From: Labia minor
Lineage: Eukaryota; Arthropoda; Insecta; Dermaptera; Spongiphoridae
Direction of reading: 5' to 3'
Assembly (NCBI GenBank): GCA_963082975.1
Contig: OY720345.1
Span: 571,001-635,000 of the forward strand
Length of the DNA stretch: 64,000 nucleotides
Shown here: in pieces, positions 10,771 through 23,370 of the stretch
How the letters are laid out: every line of letters begins with the position of its first letter
Numbering within the stretch: position 1 is the first letter of the stretch
Notes under the pieces: generated by a model
The model's input: only the letters and a program-made list of their open reading frames with translations
Databases searched by the model: none
What the model was told of the DNA's origin: nothing
Program-made: the position numbers and the translations under genes

Positions 10771-12110
10771 ATGTCTGGTATCGCTATTTCACGACTTTCG
10801 GAAGAAAGGAAAGCTTGGCGCAAAGACCATCCCTTTGTAGGAATATTAAATCTTTTAAATATTCATTTGGATTAGACTACTTCATTAATCTCTTTTGTTT
10901 TAATTTCAGGGTTTTGTTGCCAGGCCAATTAAAAATCCGGATGGGTCAATGAACTTAATGAATTGGGAATGTTCTATTCCCGGAAAAAAAGGAGTAAATA
11001 ATTTATTATTATTGTAATTTACCTATTTAGATATAACTTAAACAAATGCTTCATTTATTTTATAGACTCTCTGGGAAGGTGGTCAATATAAATTAAGAAT
11101 GATTTTTAAAGATGATTATCCTTCAAGTCCTCCAAAATGTAAATTTGAACCACCACTTTTCCACCCTAATGTATACCCATCAGGTAAAATTATAGCTTAA
11201 TCTTAATTTTATTTCGAATCCATTTTCAGTAACGGTATTATTTGTTGTTTACCGTAGACTGTCTAATAAGTTTTCATATTTATTCACCATTAAAACGTTC
11301 AGATTAAAATGTGCTTTTGGAATACTTACTCAAGCAAACTTTATAATTTTGGATTATTTCTTTTAGGCACCGTTTGTCTTTCTCTCCTTGATGAAGATAA
11401 AGATTGGAGGCCGGCAATAACAATCAAACAAATTCTCTTAGGAATACAAGATTTACTCAACGAACCAAACGTAAAAGATCCAGCTCAAGCCGAAGCTTAT
11501 ACAATATATTGGTATGCTAAAGGATTTTATTTTATTATTATTTTTTAACTTCTTTCATACATATTTAAAGAAAGAAAAGTATTTTTAAATGAGAATATAT
11601 TAGTAATGGTTTTGAAAGATTAACTTTAATTATCGGGATTAATTAAATTTTAATATCAAATTGTGGAATATTCATATTTGATATTCTCAAATCTTGTTTA
11701 AAAAAAATAATTTTTATTGAATCGCTAACATATAAACAATTAGTAACTAAATGACATCCTTTTTTTAATTTTTAATCAAACTTAAGAAACTATATAAAAT
11801 TTATAATCTTAATAATACATTTTTTGATTTTATTTGATCAGGATTGATCTGTTTTTATTTTAATAAATTTTCAAAAATTGTTACTTATTTAGTAATTTAT
11901 AATAATATATAATATTAAAATTAATTAACAATGTAATATTAATTTTTATTCAGATTTTATACTTAAATAATTCACTTATGCCAAATATACATTTATTTAC
12001 GCTTAAAAATAAATTAGTTTTTTAATTTGTTTTTTTTTTTCAGTCAAAATCTTCATGAATATGAAAAGAGAATTCGTGCTCAAGCTAGAGCAATGGCTCC
12101 TCAAGAATAA
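10771..12110 (+). CDS. Ubc9: SUMO-conjugating enzyme Ubc9 (UBE2I, lesswright)
   Basis: There are five coding exons: 10771-10836, 10910-10993, 11066-11183, 11367-11511 and 12044-12110, giving 159 residues against 158 in human. The start [20 protein letters not shown] is nearly identical to the animal family, and [20 protein letters not shown] and [20 protein letters not shown] are intact. The catalytic Cys falls at residue 93 in GTVCLSLL, right after the exon 3/4 junction. Ubc9 takes SUMO from the E1 and transfers it to lysines in the nucleus and cytoplasm, often without an E3. All splice sites are GT-AG. An AATAAA signal overlaps the stop codon at 12106-12111, and another lies near 12250. The gene converges with the LRR gene on the other strand, about 180 bases away. 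Confidence 0.97.
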
Positions 12111-12291
12111 ACATTTATTTAAATTTTTATTTAATATAGATTTAAAACTAAAATATATTTTGTTTCTTTAAAAGTCTTCATGAAATTTATGTAAAAATAT
12201 TTCAAAATTTTTTTTATTATTTATTAATTCAAATAATATAAATAAGACAACAATAAATTATTTATACCTTCCTTCATTTTATTTTTTGATT

Positions 12292-14542
12292 CTAAATATT
12301 TCGAATTAAAAATTGTATCATTAGAAAATGGATCGTAAATTGGGACAAAACAATTTTATATGCACTATTTGATTCAATTAACGGATTTGAATTTTTGTCG
12401 TTCATATCTGAACAAATTTCATACATTTTGTTTTCATCTTCATCATCTGACTTAATAAGATTTATATAATTTTCATACAATTTGTTTTCTAACATTTCTT
12501 TAAATAAATCGTCTACTAAAATTTTACAATCTTTGAAATTGCAATAATTAAACTTTAAGAAATTTTCATATTTTGATTGTTTTTTTTGGAATTTTTCAAG
12601 AATTTTTTTACCACAAGATATAATATTGTTTTTATAAATAATACTTTTCATATTAAGTTCGTTCAAATCATTTATAATATTTCCAGTAAATTCAATATGT
12701 TTTTTTGAGCTTTCAATAAAATAATTATTTTCTATATTTTTAAAATAATTATTTGTTATATAAACATGCCCAGCTTGTAATTTCATTATTTTATCGTTAA
12801 CTCTACTATTAAAATTTGAATTGTTTATATTTAAACGATAAGTAGCAGTTATTTTTAAACCATCTATTGTAATATCATTAAAAGTACACATGTCTAATAA
12901 AACATTACACGCCTTTATATTCATTTCTTCTAGTTCTGCTATCTTAAATAAAAATTACAGGAAAATATTTAGATAAAAATTAATTACAATTAATATATTT
13001 TATTTGAAAATGTTATAAGAAGTTTTTGATGATTACCTGTACATTTTTAAATATCAAATCTGCGGTATTAATATTAAATTTATCCATTTCAATTTTTGAA
13101 AGAGAAACATTTTCAAATTTTACATTGGCGTTGATTGAGGCATTCAGAATAAATTGGCCATCTTGAATATTTTTGACATGTAATTCGTCCGACATATGTA
13201 GACTTTTATCAAAATATAACTAAATGAAATTAATCATACACACTTTTGTAAAATATTTTTGAATACTGATATCTTATCAAAGATACCATAAAAATAAAAT
13301 GATTGAAATTAAATATAAATATACTAAAATAAAAATTTGATAGAATAAAGCCAAAATCAAATTAAAAATTGGAAATTCTTAATAAAATAATACATGAACC
13401 ACTAAAATAGTTCTAACTAAATTCTTCATTTGATTCCTATAAATTTCAAACATAAGAAAATAGGAAAACTCAATTTAATAAACTTTTTAATTTAAATTTG
13501 GTACTAATCCCTTTCTGTTTTCAAAAATTGAATTGTTAAAAATTTGTATTTTAATATTTTTTTTTAATTTAAATAACACAATTTATTTATTTATCAATTC
13601 GATCAATCAGCGCGAGCTTGTATTAACTTAGAAAACATTATTATATAGATAGGTTTCATGTGAAATATCATAATCATCATAAGTAAATTAATAAAATGAG
13701 TTTCTATGCTGACAAAACTTAAACCAAAAACTATGATTTTGAGTATATATATATATATATATATAGTGTTTATCAATAAATATAAATTCTTGGGAGATTA
13801 TTTTATTATAAATGTTTGAGTATTTCTCATCTATCTATCCTATAATATGAATCAGAAAAGTAGACTCAAATATTTAATTTATATATAACAACTATGAATA
13901 TATTAATAAAATAAAATATCTTCTTACCTTTTGAATTGTATTAATTTCTACTTTAGAACTTTTTCCCAATGATTCTTTATTCATTTTTAATTTATCAATT
14001 TGTAAAAGAAGTATTATTTTTAGATTGGGTAAGTTACTAAAAGTATTTTCCTCAATCTGAACCTCTTTAATTTGCATTATTTTTATAACTTCAAGAGTCA
14101 TAGGTATCATTTCTTGATTTATAAAAAGGGTCTGGAAAAATTAATCTAATTTTTAGCAGTTATTTTTAGTATAATAGAAAATGTTTAAAAAAAATATTAA
14201 AATTATTTATGATAACTTATCCTTTTATTTTTTAAATTATATTTTTTAATATATATATATATATATATAGCTATAATTTAAGATCTTAAATACAAAGTAG
14301 TAAATTTTTCTGAAATATTTATTGTAATTTAAAATAAATATCTAAATATTATTTCATGAAAATGAATCTATTAGGTTTATTTCTAACCCATTTCATATAC
14401 ATACTTCTATCATTGAATTATTGCATTCCACTTGTAAATGACTTTGAGAGCACATACATAAATCACAGATCGATTTAGAATTGAGATTTTGGCAATGTAT
14501 AAATTTTATTATAAAAAATATTATGAATATTTTACAAATCAT
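12292..14542 (-). CDS. Secreted or anchored leucine-rich / beta-helix-like protein (model incomplete)
   Basis: Exons supported by splice sites are 14542-14405, 14131-13928, about 13202-13037 and 12942-12292. Exon 1 encodes a signal peptide (MICKIFIIFFIIKFIHC) followed by CDLCMC...VEC, an LRR N-flank-like Cys cluster. Exon 2 has LRR-type repeats (IEENTFSNLPNLKIILLLQI). The last exons have short Asn-rich turns (NINNSNF, ITNNYFKNIENNYF) like a right-handed beta-helix. An acidic stretch (KSDDEDENK) and a hydrophobic C-terminal tail follow, suggesting a membrane or GPI anchor. Exons 2 and 3 do not join in frame: exon 2 ends in phase 0, while exon 3 needs two bases from the previous exon. A small exon of 3n+2 bases between 13240 and 13900 is probably missing from this model. 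I do not recognise a specific orthologue. A TATA-like tttatataa lies at 14575-14583, just upstream. Confidence 0.65.
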
Positions 14543-14574
14543 TTTTATTTCCTTCTAAGTTAGTGATGGCTAAG

Positions 14575-14583
14575 TTATATAAA
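14575..14583 (-). promoter_or_regulatory. TATA-like box upstream of the LRR gene
   Basis: On the minus strand tttatataa lies about 35 bases before the ATG, with an initiator-like tcact 12-16 bases downstream. The very short leader and the A+T richness of the DNA make this uncertain. Confidence 0.3.
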
Positions 14584-14879
14584 CTAAAATATTTGTTATC
14601 TAATTGACCGGAAAAGTGAGTTGATTTGGATTTTTTATCCCAAAGATTAATTCGAACGATTAATATATATTTATAATGTTTGAATATTATAATTCAAATT
14701 TTCAACTTTTTATAAGTGTATGTATAAAACTTTTACTTAAAAATCACCTTTTACATACCTATTAAGATAAAAATAATACTAGGTCTAGCGGTATGAAGGG
14801 AGTGGTTTTTTTTTTTTTTTTGTAAAAATAAAACACTCATATTTGATTGGGAAAGTAAAAAAAAATTATTTCAAAGTAT

Positions 14880-15575
14880 TGACCAATGCTTCATTGTCTT
14901 ATAATAAAATTATATTTCCGTGTATTCTGGCCCATTGTGGTCGCTTTTCGATCAATACATTGTACATATTAATCATTTATTGTTTGTAGCAATTATTAAT
15001 ATTAACAGTTTCATCAGGTTTTTGAAGCTTATGATACACCACACTTTTGGTACACTTGTCGAATCGATCTCGTTTTGCAATCAATGGTGATGGTTATCTC
15101 GGATTAACCCATAATTTTTTACGTTTAGGATTCTTAAAATAAATCCAGTTTTCATCGCCAGCAACAAAACTGATTTTCTTTCGAGTCTTTAAAGCAAAAT
15201 TTCACAAGTGCTTTTTCGATTTTCCAACTATCTTTCGTTCGTACAATTCATGTGACACCCATTTTACACACTATTGGATCTTCATAACTTTTAAACGGTC
15301 AGAAATTGTTTGTTGTGCAACATTGAACATTGCTGCCATTTGCTTTTGTGTTAAAATATCATCTTCATCCAATATTGTTTGCAATTTAGCGTATTCAAAC
15401 TTTTTTGGTGGGCTTCTACGATTTTCATTTCTCACATCAAAATCATTATTTCTAAACTGTTGAAATCACCTTTTGCATGTTGCTTCAGATAGAGCATGAT
15501 CACCATATGCTCCGACAAGCATTTGATGTGACTCTGCAGCAATTTTCTTCAAATGAAAACAAAATAATTAATGCT
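14880..15575 (-). pseudogene. Mariner transposase, degenerate
   Basis: One minus-strand frame, broken by several stops, gives ESHQMLVGAYGDHALSEATC, then the helix-turn-helix segment LTQKQMAAMFNVAQQTISDR, then FVAGDENWIYFKNPKR. The last holds the first catalytic Asp (GDE.W) of the mariner DDD triad. SVVYHKLQKPDETVN follows, but the region with the second Asp is mutated and the third is absent. It is downstream of the LRR gene promoter and upstream of the LPMO gene end. It is an old, inactive copy. Confidence 0.8.
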
Positions 15576-15744
15576 TTCCAAAAACCATCACTTTCGGGTA
15601 CAAAATTCGATATTTTTATCACGATGAAAAAATGTTGTGTATTCAATGACTTGATGTATATTAAATATGTGTCATATGTCTTTAGGGGTGGTGAAGATAT
15701 TGGAGATCCGGTGATAACGACTTCAAGTGCGATTGTTCAAACTA

Positions 15745-15895
15745 AACATGGCATAGATTGAGCTTGTCTTTGTGAAAAGGTTGGTGTTCAATTGTGCATT
15801 TTGTTTAGAAGTCTTTGTTATATGTTTTGCATTTATATTTCTGTCCACGAATGTGGTGTTTGCAATAGGCACATATTGGCATGTCTGGCATTTAT
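15745..15895 (-). pseudogene. Possible piggyBac-type C-terminal zinc motif relic
   Basis: The minus-strand frame gives MPDMPICAYCKHHIRGQKYK and then CKTYNKDF, a stop, and TKCTIEHQPFH. The Cys/His spacing resembles the Cys-rich tail of piggyBac-group transposases. No catalytic region is seen alongside, so the identification is weak. Confidence 0.25.
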
Positions 15896-15949
15896 TTATC
15901 TATTTTTTTCTTTTATTGTGAAATTAATGATATTATTAAATGCTTGGGT

Positions 15950-16096
15950 ATGAATGAGATTAAGGCGGAAAGGGAGAGGAAAAGAATGGTCTTCACACTA
16001 GCTGACTTAGAAAAAGAAGGCTTGGATAAAAAAAAATATGAAATGTATGTACCAGATAGAGAGATAAGTAATAATTATTTAGTCAGATTGAGCTAG
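15950..16096 (+). CDS. Short hypothetical open frame, charged
   Basis: From ATG at 15950 the frame encodes 48 residues: MNEIKAERERKRMVFTLADL, then EKEGLDKKKYEMYVPDREIS and a short tail. The composition looks protein-like (charged helix, ADLEKEGLDKKKYE), unlike random A+T-rich translation, and the local GC is raised. The frame extends upstream to an ATG at 15881, but that part overlaps the zinc-motif relic on the other strand. No family is recognised. It may be part of a transposon. Confidence 0.25.
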   Translation: MNEIKAERERKRMVFTLADLEKEGLDKKKYEMYVPDREISNNYLVRLS

Positions 16097-16476
16097 GTTT
16101 GCCTAAGAAATAGGCAACCATTCCATTTTACTATTTTATCTCATGTATTATAGTTCAGGATTGTGCATTTGGTTGCATAAGTTTCAGGAAATTTTCTTTT
16201 AAAAAAATCTTGAAGTAAAATCTTTATTAAATATAATCCAATGGAAATAATAGAAATGCACTAGTAGTAAAGTTTTAATATAAATAAAATTTTGCTTTTA
16301 ATTATTTTAAAATTATTTGTAAAAATATTTTTTGTCTTATTGGTTATAAACTAAAAATGTTAATTTAATTAAAAAAATAAATAATGTGAAAAATCATTTT
16401 TTTTTCTATTTTATGTGTTAGGGAATTTAAAAAAAATAAGGTTTAAAATTTTATTGAAAAAAAGATATTTTGAAAA

Positions 16477-18777
16477 TTATACAGAAATTTCATTAGATGA
16501 ACAATAACATCTATTAGATGGACATTTGGAAGGATATACTAAACACTGATCAAGACAATATTGATCTGCTCCAGGTTGTCCTTTGATGTCTCCGATGGCA
16601 GTACAATCATTTCTAAATAAAATACCAAAGTTTTATGATAATATAATTTAATTTTTAAGATTAGAGATTTAATAATATAATTATATACGTACAAACAATC
16701 GCAACTCTGTGGAGGACAATTTGGTGGATACCGTAGACAATTAGTCTGGCACCATTGATCCATTCCAGGAAGTCTTCGATAAAATTGATTCGGAACACAA
16801 ACTTGGGATCTATATATGAAAAAAAGACCATTAATAAAATCCTAGATTATTATTCTTCTCTATTTACATTATAAAATATTTTAAATTTATTTTTCTAAAA
16901 GATAAACAATTAAGATATTAATTGGATTATTGATATCTCGTTGATATTCACCTAATAATAAGAGGAGATACACCAGTTGAGGAACGGAAATCTCGAAAAT
17001 ATAAAAGATAAGGATTCTGTTGTTGAACGAAAGCTGGAGGAAGTCCGGAACTTGAAGTTACTATACGAATATCAGCGCAATTACGAAATGTTTCTGGTCG
17101 ACCACAGCCAACTGCCTCAGTCCCATTTGGACATCGACCCCACATATTACCTAAAAATATAATTTTAATTTTATTTAAAATAGAAATAATACATTTACAT
17201 ATAATATAATAATAATAGTACAGATATATTAAAGTATGATCATAATTATTTGTGCCAATTCTAAGAATAAATTTGAAGTATTAATTGTATTTATATATAT
17301 TAGAATATATCTGTCTCAAAATTGAAGAAAAAAAAAAACGATTACCTGTTAAATATGTCCACTGAATAACACATTGAGTACAGGTGAGATAAGGAGGGAG
17401 ACGCACTTTATAACGGAAAATTTCTTTCTTCTTTGCCTCTCTGGGAATTAAGAAACGATGCTCTCGAGTACCAGAAATATATAAAGGATATCTACAAGTA
17501 GAAAATATAAAAATTTGTTTAAGAACTTAAAATAATTAACAAATTTACGGAAAGATATTCCAATGAAAATTATTAAAAAATGTTATCATTAAAATTTAAT
17601 AATTAACAATTTTGCTTTTTTTTATGAATTTAAATAAATGTGATATTTTTCTTAACATTGGAATTAGAAATTTATGTTTTTTTTTTTTTTTTATTTTTGT
17701 ATTAAGAATAATTCACTGAAATTTCATTTAAGAATTAAAGAATTAAAACTTTTAAATATTTAATTAATATTTAAAAAAAAAATAAATTTTCTTGAATTAT
17801 TCTTAATAAATATAACGTCTATTGTGTCCCCTCCTATCGAGATATTTTAAATTTGGTTAGTTCATTGCAGCAATCCGAGAGACAAATTTAATAGGAACTC
17901 GTTTGTCTAGTTCTAGGCAAACATTTGTATCTGTAGTAATTAGGAAGCCGGGCGCTTTATCGCGGCAGACAAGTGTCAAAGGTCATTTTCAAAAAAAAAA
18001 GAGGAGTGAGTATGGTCATAAATTTGGATGCTCGTTAGCATAAAAATGAATGTAAATTTATCCGTTTTTATCAATATTTAACCAATAATAATTTTTCTTT
18101 AATTTTAATATGAATTTTTTTATAAAAAAAAAACTTATTTATTTAAATATATTAATAAAAAGAACTTAAAATAGATATCATAGTAAAATAGAAAGAAGGA
18201 ATTAAGAGTTGGAAATATGTCGACGTAATTCAGAAGCCGATATTATCGGATTAATTATAGGGCGTCGAATATTTATATAAACTTCATTCTATTGAAAAAT
18301 TCATCATAACAAATATTTACAAGTTAAATCTGATTCCACGCCCAATTTAATGATTTCAGTTATAAAATTAAAATTTCAATTTTGATATTTTAGATTCTAC
18401 GACCTATCTTTTGGTGAATAACATTAATAAATAATTAGAAATAGAGCCGACGAACGAATATATTAGTTATTTATATCATTATATTATATATAAGACCCAT
18501 GCTATATTAACGATAAATTAAAACATTTTTATAATAAAACTATTATTCATCTTAATATTATTTTATGTATTATAATAATTCTAAACTCACCGATCAAAAC
18601 AGGATTGGGTAGCTTCATAATTTGGATTATTATTTGGACAAAGAAACATTTCAAAACGCCCCCAATGATTGGCAGTCAATTCAACTTCCACATCAATTTC
18701 CTGAAAAGAAAAATATATAATTTATCTAATAATAATAATAATAATCTAATTTACGTGAAATGTGTGATATTGTGGAT

Positions 18778-18858
<81 letters not shown>

Positions 18859-20809
18859 GGTTTCCAATAAGTAAATATATCTTACTTAAAAAAATCTATA
18901 ATTATGGTATATATTTAAAAAAAAGTCGGAAAAAGAATGCTTTGTGTATTTATTTATTTAATATTTAACCATTTTTATTATCTCGCCAGATTACGCAAAA
19001 ACGGCTTGAGCTAGAATCATGAAATTTGGTATACGGGCATTATTCAAAATTCGTAGTTTTCTATCCACTTTTGAGAAATGTAGCTCAACCGGAAGAGGGT
19101 AATTCATTACCTACAACGTTTTGATTTTTTTCCTCTTAACTGACCGTAAAAATAAAGATATAGGTTTGATAGTTTTTCACATGATTAAAAATTGTATAAA
19201 ACTGCTATTGGTATAGAATTTCAGCTTGATTGAATTGTTGAAAGTAAACGCGGAATTAATTTTTTAACACTGCAAATCACGCGCCAAAACGTGACGTGGT
19301 GCCATCAACAAAGAGCCAAACATGGTGCGCTGGTTTAATAAATATTATTTTATAATTTATAATTAATTAAATTTAATGGTGGAGACACTCCAACTTATTT
19401 TTTTTTTTAATTTTACAGGCTGATTAAGAATTGTACTATTAAAACAATGCGAAATATTTGATCCTTTGGATTTTAGACTTTTGGTATTTCATTGTATTAA
19501 GAATAGTAAAAAAAAGATAAATTATAGAATATAAATCTTTAGTGGGAAAGAAAGTCTTCTCCGAGTTTATCAAACGAAATTCAATCTCATCAATTAAATT
19601 TAAAAAGCTTATTTTGGTTACATAATTTTAGATATAAATTGCTTTTCGGGGATACTATATTCTTCAAAACTCAACTTGTTTGCTGAGATAAGAAAATTTA
19701 AAAGTTGTTCACCTTTTTTAAAATAAATCTCACTTTCGATTTGGGTTAAAAATGAGTAATCATGAATTAAAAATAACAAATGACTTTACGAAAAATTGAA
19801 TGTTATCATCGTTATTTGAAATAATTCTTTTATTACGAGAAAAAAAAATTCAAAATAAAAATAAAAATTTATATATTTTAATAAATCTGAGTACGAATAT
19901 AATTTAGACTGAAACTGATATTGAATATTGAAATTGATATTGAAAACTTGAGTAAAGATTAAAGAATTAGCAATATCGAATAATAATATATATTATATCC
20001 CCAGTGAATTTTTCTAAATTTCCAAGTGCCTTTGTTATATTCATTATCTATGTGGAATATTTGAAACAGGTTTCATACATTTTTTATGGGGTTAAATTAA
20101 TTAGATAAAATAAACAAAAAAAAGGAAAAAATTTTAAATTCTTTAAAAATATTGATTCGTCGACTCGGGGCTGCTGGCTTGTCGTGGCAAAATTATCAAA
20201 ATCAAAGGGGAGTCCAAATTAAAATTAAAATATATAAAACAATGATTTTGCCGGTTGAAGAGTTGAAGAGTTGAATGGATGTAGCAGCTAAGGATATGGG
20301 TACATGGAAGAATGGGAATGCTGCGGTCCAAAACTTTCGAGTCACCGAAATATTATAGATAGAGATAAACTTGGTTGCATCAACGAAAGAGATAATAGAT
20401 ATTAAAATGGGTTTAATATGAATAAAAAATAGAAATAGAGAGAAATTGAATTTAATTGATGGCACACTCACTTGTCCTGAAACATAATTTTTCCCGATGA
20501 TCCCTTTGGCATACCGGCCACCCGCTTCATGAGGTCTTGGCTCTTTGAGGTGGTAAGGATCACCGCACACGCCACACTGGCCGTTGTTCTGTTCCCACTG
20601 CACTGCGCAAAAACATCGGCAAGCAATTAGACAATACTTAATGATCTCATCGATTTCGATTATTTAGATGGAAATACTCCTGTACCTGCGTAACCACCAC
20701 AAAAGAGTTCATTATCATTGTAATTAACCGGGTTCGGAAATCCAAATCGCCACATAGCATTTCTTGAAGGTGGGTCCATTAATCTGCCATGAGGACATAC
20801 TGATGGAAT
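16477..20809 (-). CDS. AA15-family lytic polysaccharide monooxygenase, 5' exon missing
   Basis: Seven exons join in frame: 20809-20686, 20602-20472, 18700-18591, 17491-17346, 17150-16952, 16809-16693 and 16612-16477 (320 residues plus stop). Copper monooxygenases of this family cleave chitin or cellulose oxidatively outside the cell. Visible motifs are PHGRLMDPPSRNAMWRFGF with the N-terminal His of the copper brace, NYNDNELFCGGYAVQW, CGVCGDPYH, ELTANHWGRFEMFLCP with the second brace His, CVIQWTYLTG, NMWGRCPNG and ETFRNCADI. After the catalytic domain come two tandem Cys-rich modules (GMDQWCQTNCLRYPPNCPPQ and GADQYCLDQCLVYPSKCPSN), known from arthropod members. The signal-peptide exon must end in phase 0 upstream of 20810 and was not found. 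The residues before the His are Cys-Pro, an odd signal-cleavage context. The large intron 18701-20471 contains repeat R-D and an RTE relic. Confidence 0.92.
18783..18856. repeat. Compound (TC)n(TA)n microsatellite in an LPMO intron
   Basis: About 18 TC units are followed directly by about 18 TA units, 83 bases upstream of exon 3 on the gene strand. Confidence 0.95.
18977..19380 (-). repeat. R-D element, copy 2, in the LPMO intron
   Basis: It matches the other R-D copies but starts tatctcgccag and jumps straight to attacgcaaaaacgg. The microsatellite and the segment before it have been deleted. It is inserted within the gene's longest intron. Confidence 0.7.
20160..20345 (+). pseudogene. RTE-like retrotransposon 3' relic
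   Basis: Fragments read as MILPVEELKS and then WMDVAAKDMGTWKNGNAAVQ, NFRV. This parallels the C-terminal text WMDVAQDRDTWRNVVVAAKN of the better copy at 27075-27165. It lies in the LPMO intron, antisense to the gene. Confidence 0.5.
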
Positions 20810-20814
20810 CTATA

Positions 20815-21534
20815 CACAAGTTAGAATACAAATTCAAAAGAGATCAGATTATTTATTGAAACATTGACATTCCTTCTTTCTCATTTAAATTATTTTGAAT
20901 TTTATTCATTAGAATGAAAAATTCTAAAAATTGAAGTAAATATTTATTATACACACACATTTATTTAGTGTTTAATAATCAAGAAACGTTTAATAGAAAG
21001 AAAACTATTTAGAAAAAAAGAATTTTTTGTACTTCCTAATTTTTTAAATACTCCTCTCTAGAGAAATATGCTCTTGATATATTCCAATATATTTAAATAT
21101 TATAATTAAGAATTAGCATTTAAAAATTTAAACATAGCTTAAGACTTTTAAGAACCTATTAGAAAGTCAGAGATGTGTTATGAATTGACATATCAAACAA
21201 ACCAAAGCAAACTTACAAATAAATCGTAATTTCTCAAATATATTATTTTTTTTTTAAAAAAAAACAAAAAACAAGTTAGAATTGTGTTTAATATTTGTCT
21301 AAAATGTTTGAATAATAAAATCGTGTTGGAATTTTCAATTTAATTTATTTTAATTTTATATTTAAATACTTCTTTGAGTTATACTCTTAAAAAGAATTTT
21401 ATTCTAAATTTGAATGAAAAATTATACAATTGTGTGTATCAAGTTTTTATAATTATTTTATATACAAAAAATATATAATTTGGTTTCTATAGGTTTTTTA
21501 TTTTTTAAAAGAAAAACAAATTCAAATTTGTATA

Positions 21535-21573
<39 letters not shown>

Positions 21574-21795
21574 CCTTTGAACTCTTAACTCTTAACTGAG
21601 AATAATCCAAGGATATATGGTCTTACATATTAGAAATTTTACAAAAACAATCATGGCGAGATAGTAAAAATTTAAGATATTATTTTCACTTTGTATGAAA
21701 ATTTTCCCATCTAAAATTTTGGTCACCTTAAGCTAGTATAATAATATATACGTAGAGACAATTATGTAAGTAAATATTTATTATACATTGACGAC
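20815..21795. other. A+T-rich upstream region of LPMO
   Basis: It contains a (TTA)n microsatellite at 21538-21573. The missing LPMO signal-peptide exon should lie here or further right, but no convincing ATG-hydrophobic-donor arrangement was seen. Confidence 0.5.
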
Positions 21796-22140
21796 ATCGT
21801 CAAAAGATTCACTCACAATATTATTATTTTATTAAAATTACGACCATATGCAGAGGAAATATTAGGAGAATATCAATGCGAGTTCATGCCAATTCGATCA
21901 ATCTGATTTAAAATCAGATATTTTCATTTCATTAAGACAGATATTAAAAAGAAAAAACGCAAATTCCATATTTCTGTTCCCCAATTATTGGTAGACTTTA
22001 GTAAAGCGGGATAAACTTTTTCTCAAATTTAGATCTTAATGGGAATTCCAAAAAAACTTGTACGTATACGTAGGATTCAAATTTGTCTTGTAGGTAGGTA
22101 GGTAGTATAGGTAGTAAGAGTAAGATGCGGGAATCCACTG
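21796..22140 (+). pseudogene. RTE-like reverse transcriptase fragment
   Basis: The frame KLRPYAEEILGEYQCEF, then SLRQILKRKNANS, followed by DFSKAG-type text, is the fingers and motif-A region of the RT seen more completely at 38640-38860. Stops and frameshifts are numerous. Confidence 0.6.
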
Positions 22141-22619
22141 TCAGAAACAAAGGAGACACATTATTTAAGTAATTTAGTTGTGGAATATGGAATTATAATT
22201 GTGGCAGGAAAAAAGGTGAGGTATTAATTATATATGTATATTATATCTAATAAATCATTACACTACAATAATGATAAAAATATATCATTGTATGATATAA
22301 TCACATTAGAAAAGTAAATCTATATTTATATTAAACTTTCTTTATCTCTAAAAGATGATGGATGAATTTTAATCGGAGAAAAATGAATATACATTGAATA
22401 AATTAATAGAAATTTTAAATTATGACAGGTAATTTTTTTTCTGTAATTTACAAAATGTTGCTTTTCCATAGATAAACTATAAATCATGTGCGGTTATTTA
22501 AGAATAATTAAATTATTATATTAAATTAAAGTGGCATTTGAATTGGAAATTGAATTTCACTAATGGCTCTTTCTTAAAGTAAAATCGACGACAGTCTCCT
22601 CAAGTCAAATTAAATATTG

Positions 22620-22651
<32 letters not shown>

Positions 22652-23370
22652 AAATTTGCATATTAGAATGGTATGAATGGGCGGTCCAAATTTTCAAGAT
22701 GAAAATCTTAGCCATATGAATAAATTTGATTTCAACTAATGCCAAATAAACGTCATATCATTGGTTGTGATTAAACAAGAGGCGTTGTACCCCTTTCGCG
22801 ACCGTTTAAAATTGCAAGGTCAAATGTCATAATTTAGAATAAAAGAATAGTAAGTAATAGTAAGTTGTCAGCTTTATTTTAATTTAATGAGCAAATAGGG
22901 AAGCATTTTTTTTTATCTTTCAATTGAAAAGGATTTAGAAGGATAGTTTTAAGAGAAAGCACAACTAAAAAAATAAAATAAAAAGAAAGGATTGTCCGCC
23001 TTGTTGATTGATGGATGATTGATCCCTCGTATATTTTTTTACAATTTCTTGCTTTGAATAATCCAAGGGCGTCCAGTAGATAATTACGATGATAGATAGA
23101 TTTATTAATGATTATTTTGTAATCTTGATTCACTGTTTAACCATGTTAAAATTTATTTAACTTTTACTTTTTATACAAGAGAGTTATATCAAATATATAT
23201 AATATTTTTATTATTTTATAAAGTGCAACGCGTAACTCTATCATTATAAATAATTTTTGAGATATCTGTTAAACATATAGAAATGTTTCAATAATGAATA
23301 TCAAATTAATCAATATAATAAAATTGTAATTGATGAATTAATGAAAATAAATGAAGAGAATAACAAATTG
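22141..23370. other. A+T-rich intergenic DNA
   Basis: It contains a 30-base poly(A) run at 22620-22649. The patch at 22740-22810 has somewhat higher GC but no recognised content. A GTG-initiated open frame at 22879-23133 was examined and not accepted. Confidence 0.5.

Noticed and set aside
15477..15761. Plus-strand open frame of 94 codons
   Set aside because: It is antisense to the mariner transposase relic, whose minus-strand reading has clear family motifs.
18605..18874. Plus-strand open frame of 89 codons
   Set aside because: It is antisense to LPMO exon 3 and runs into the (TC)n(TA)n microsatellite.
22879..23133. 84-codon minus-strand frame with a hydrophobic stretch
   Set aside because: It begins with GTG, has no splice or promoter context, and its composition is ordinary for A+T-rich DNA.
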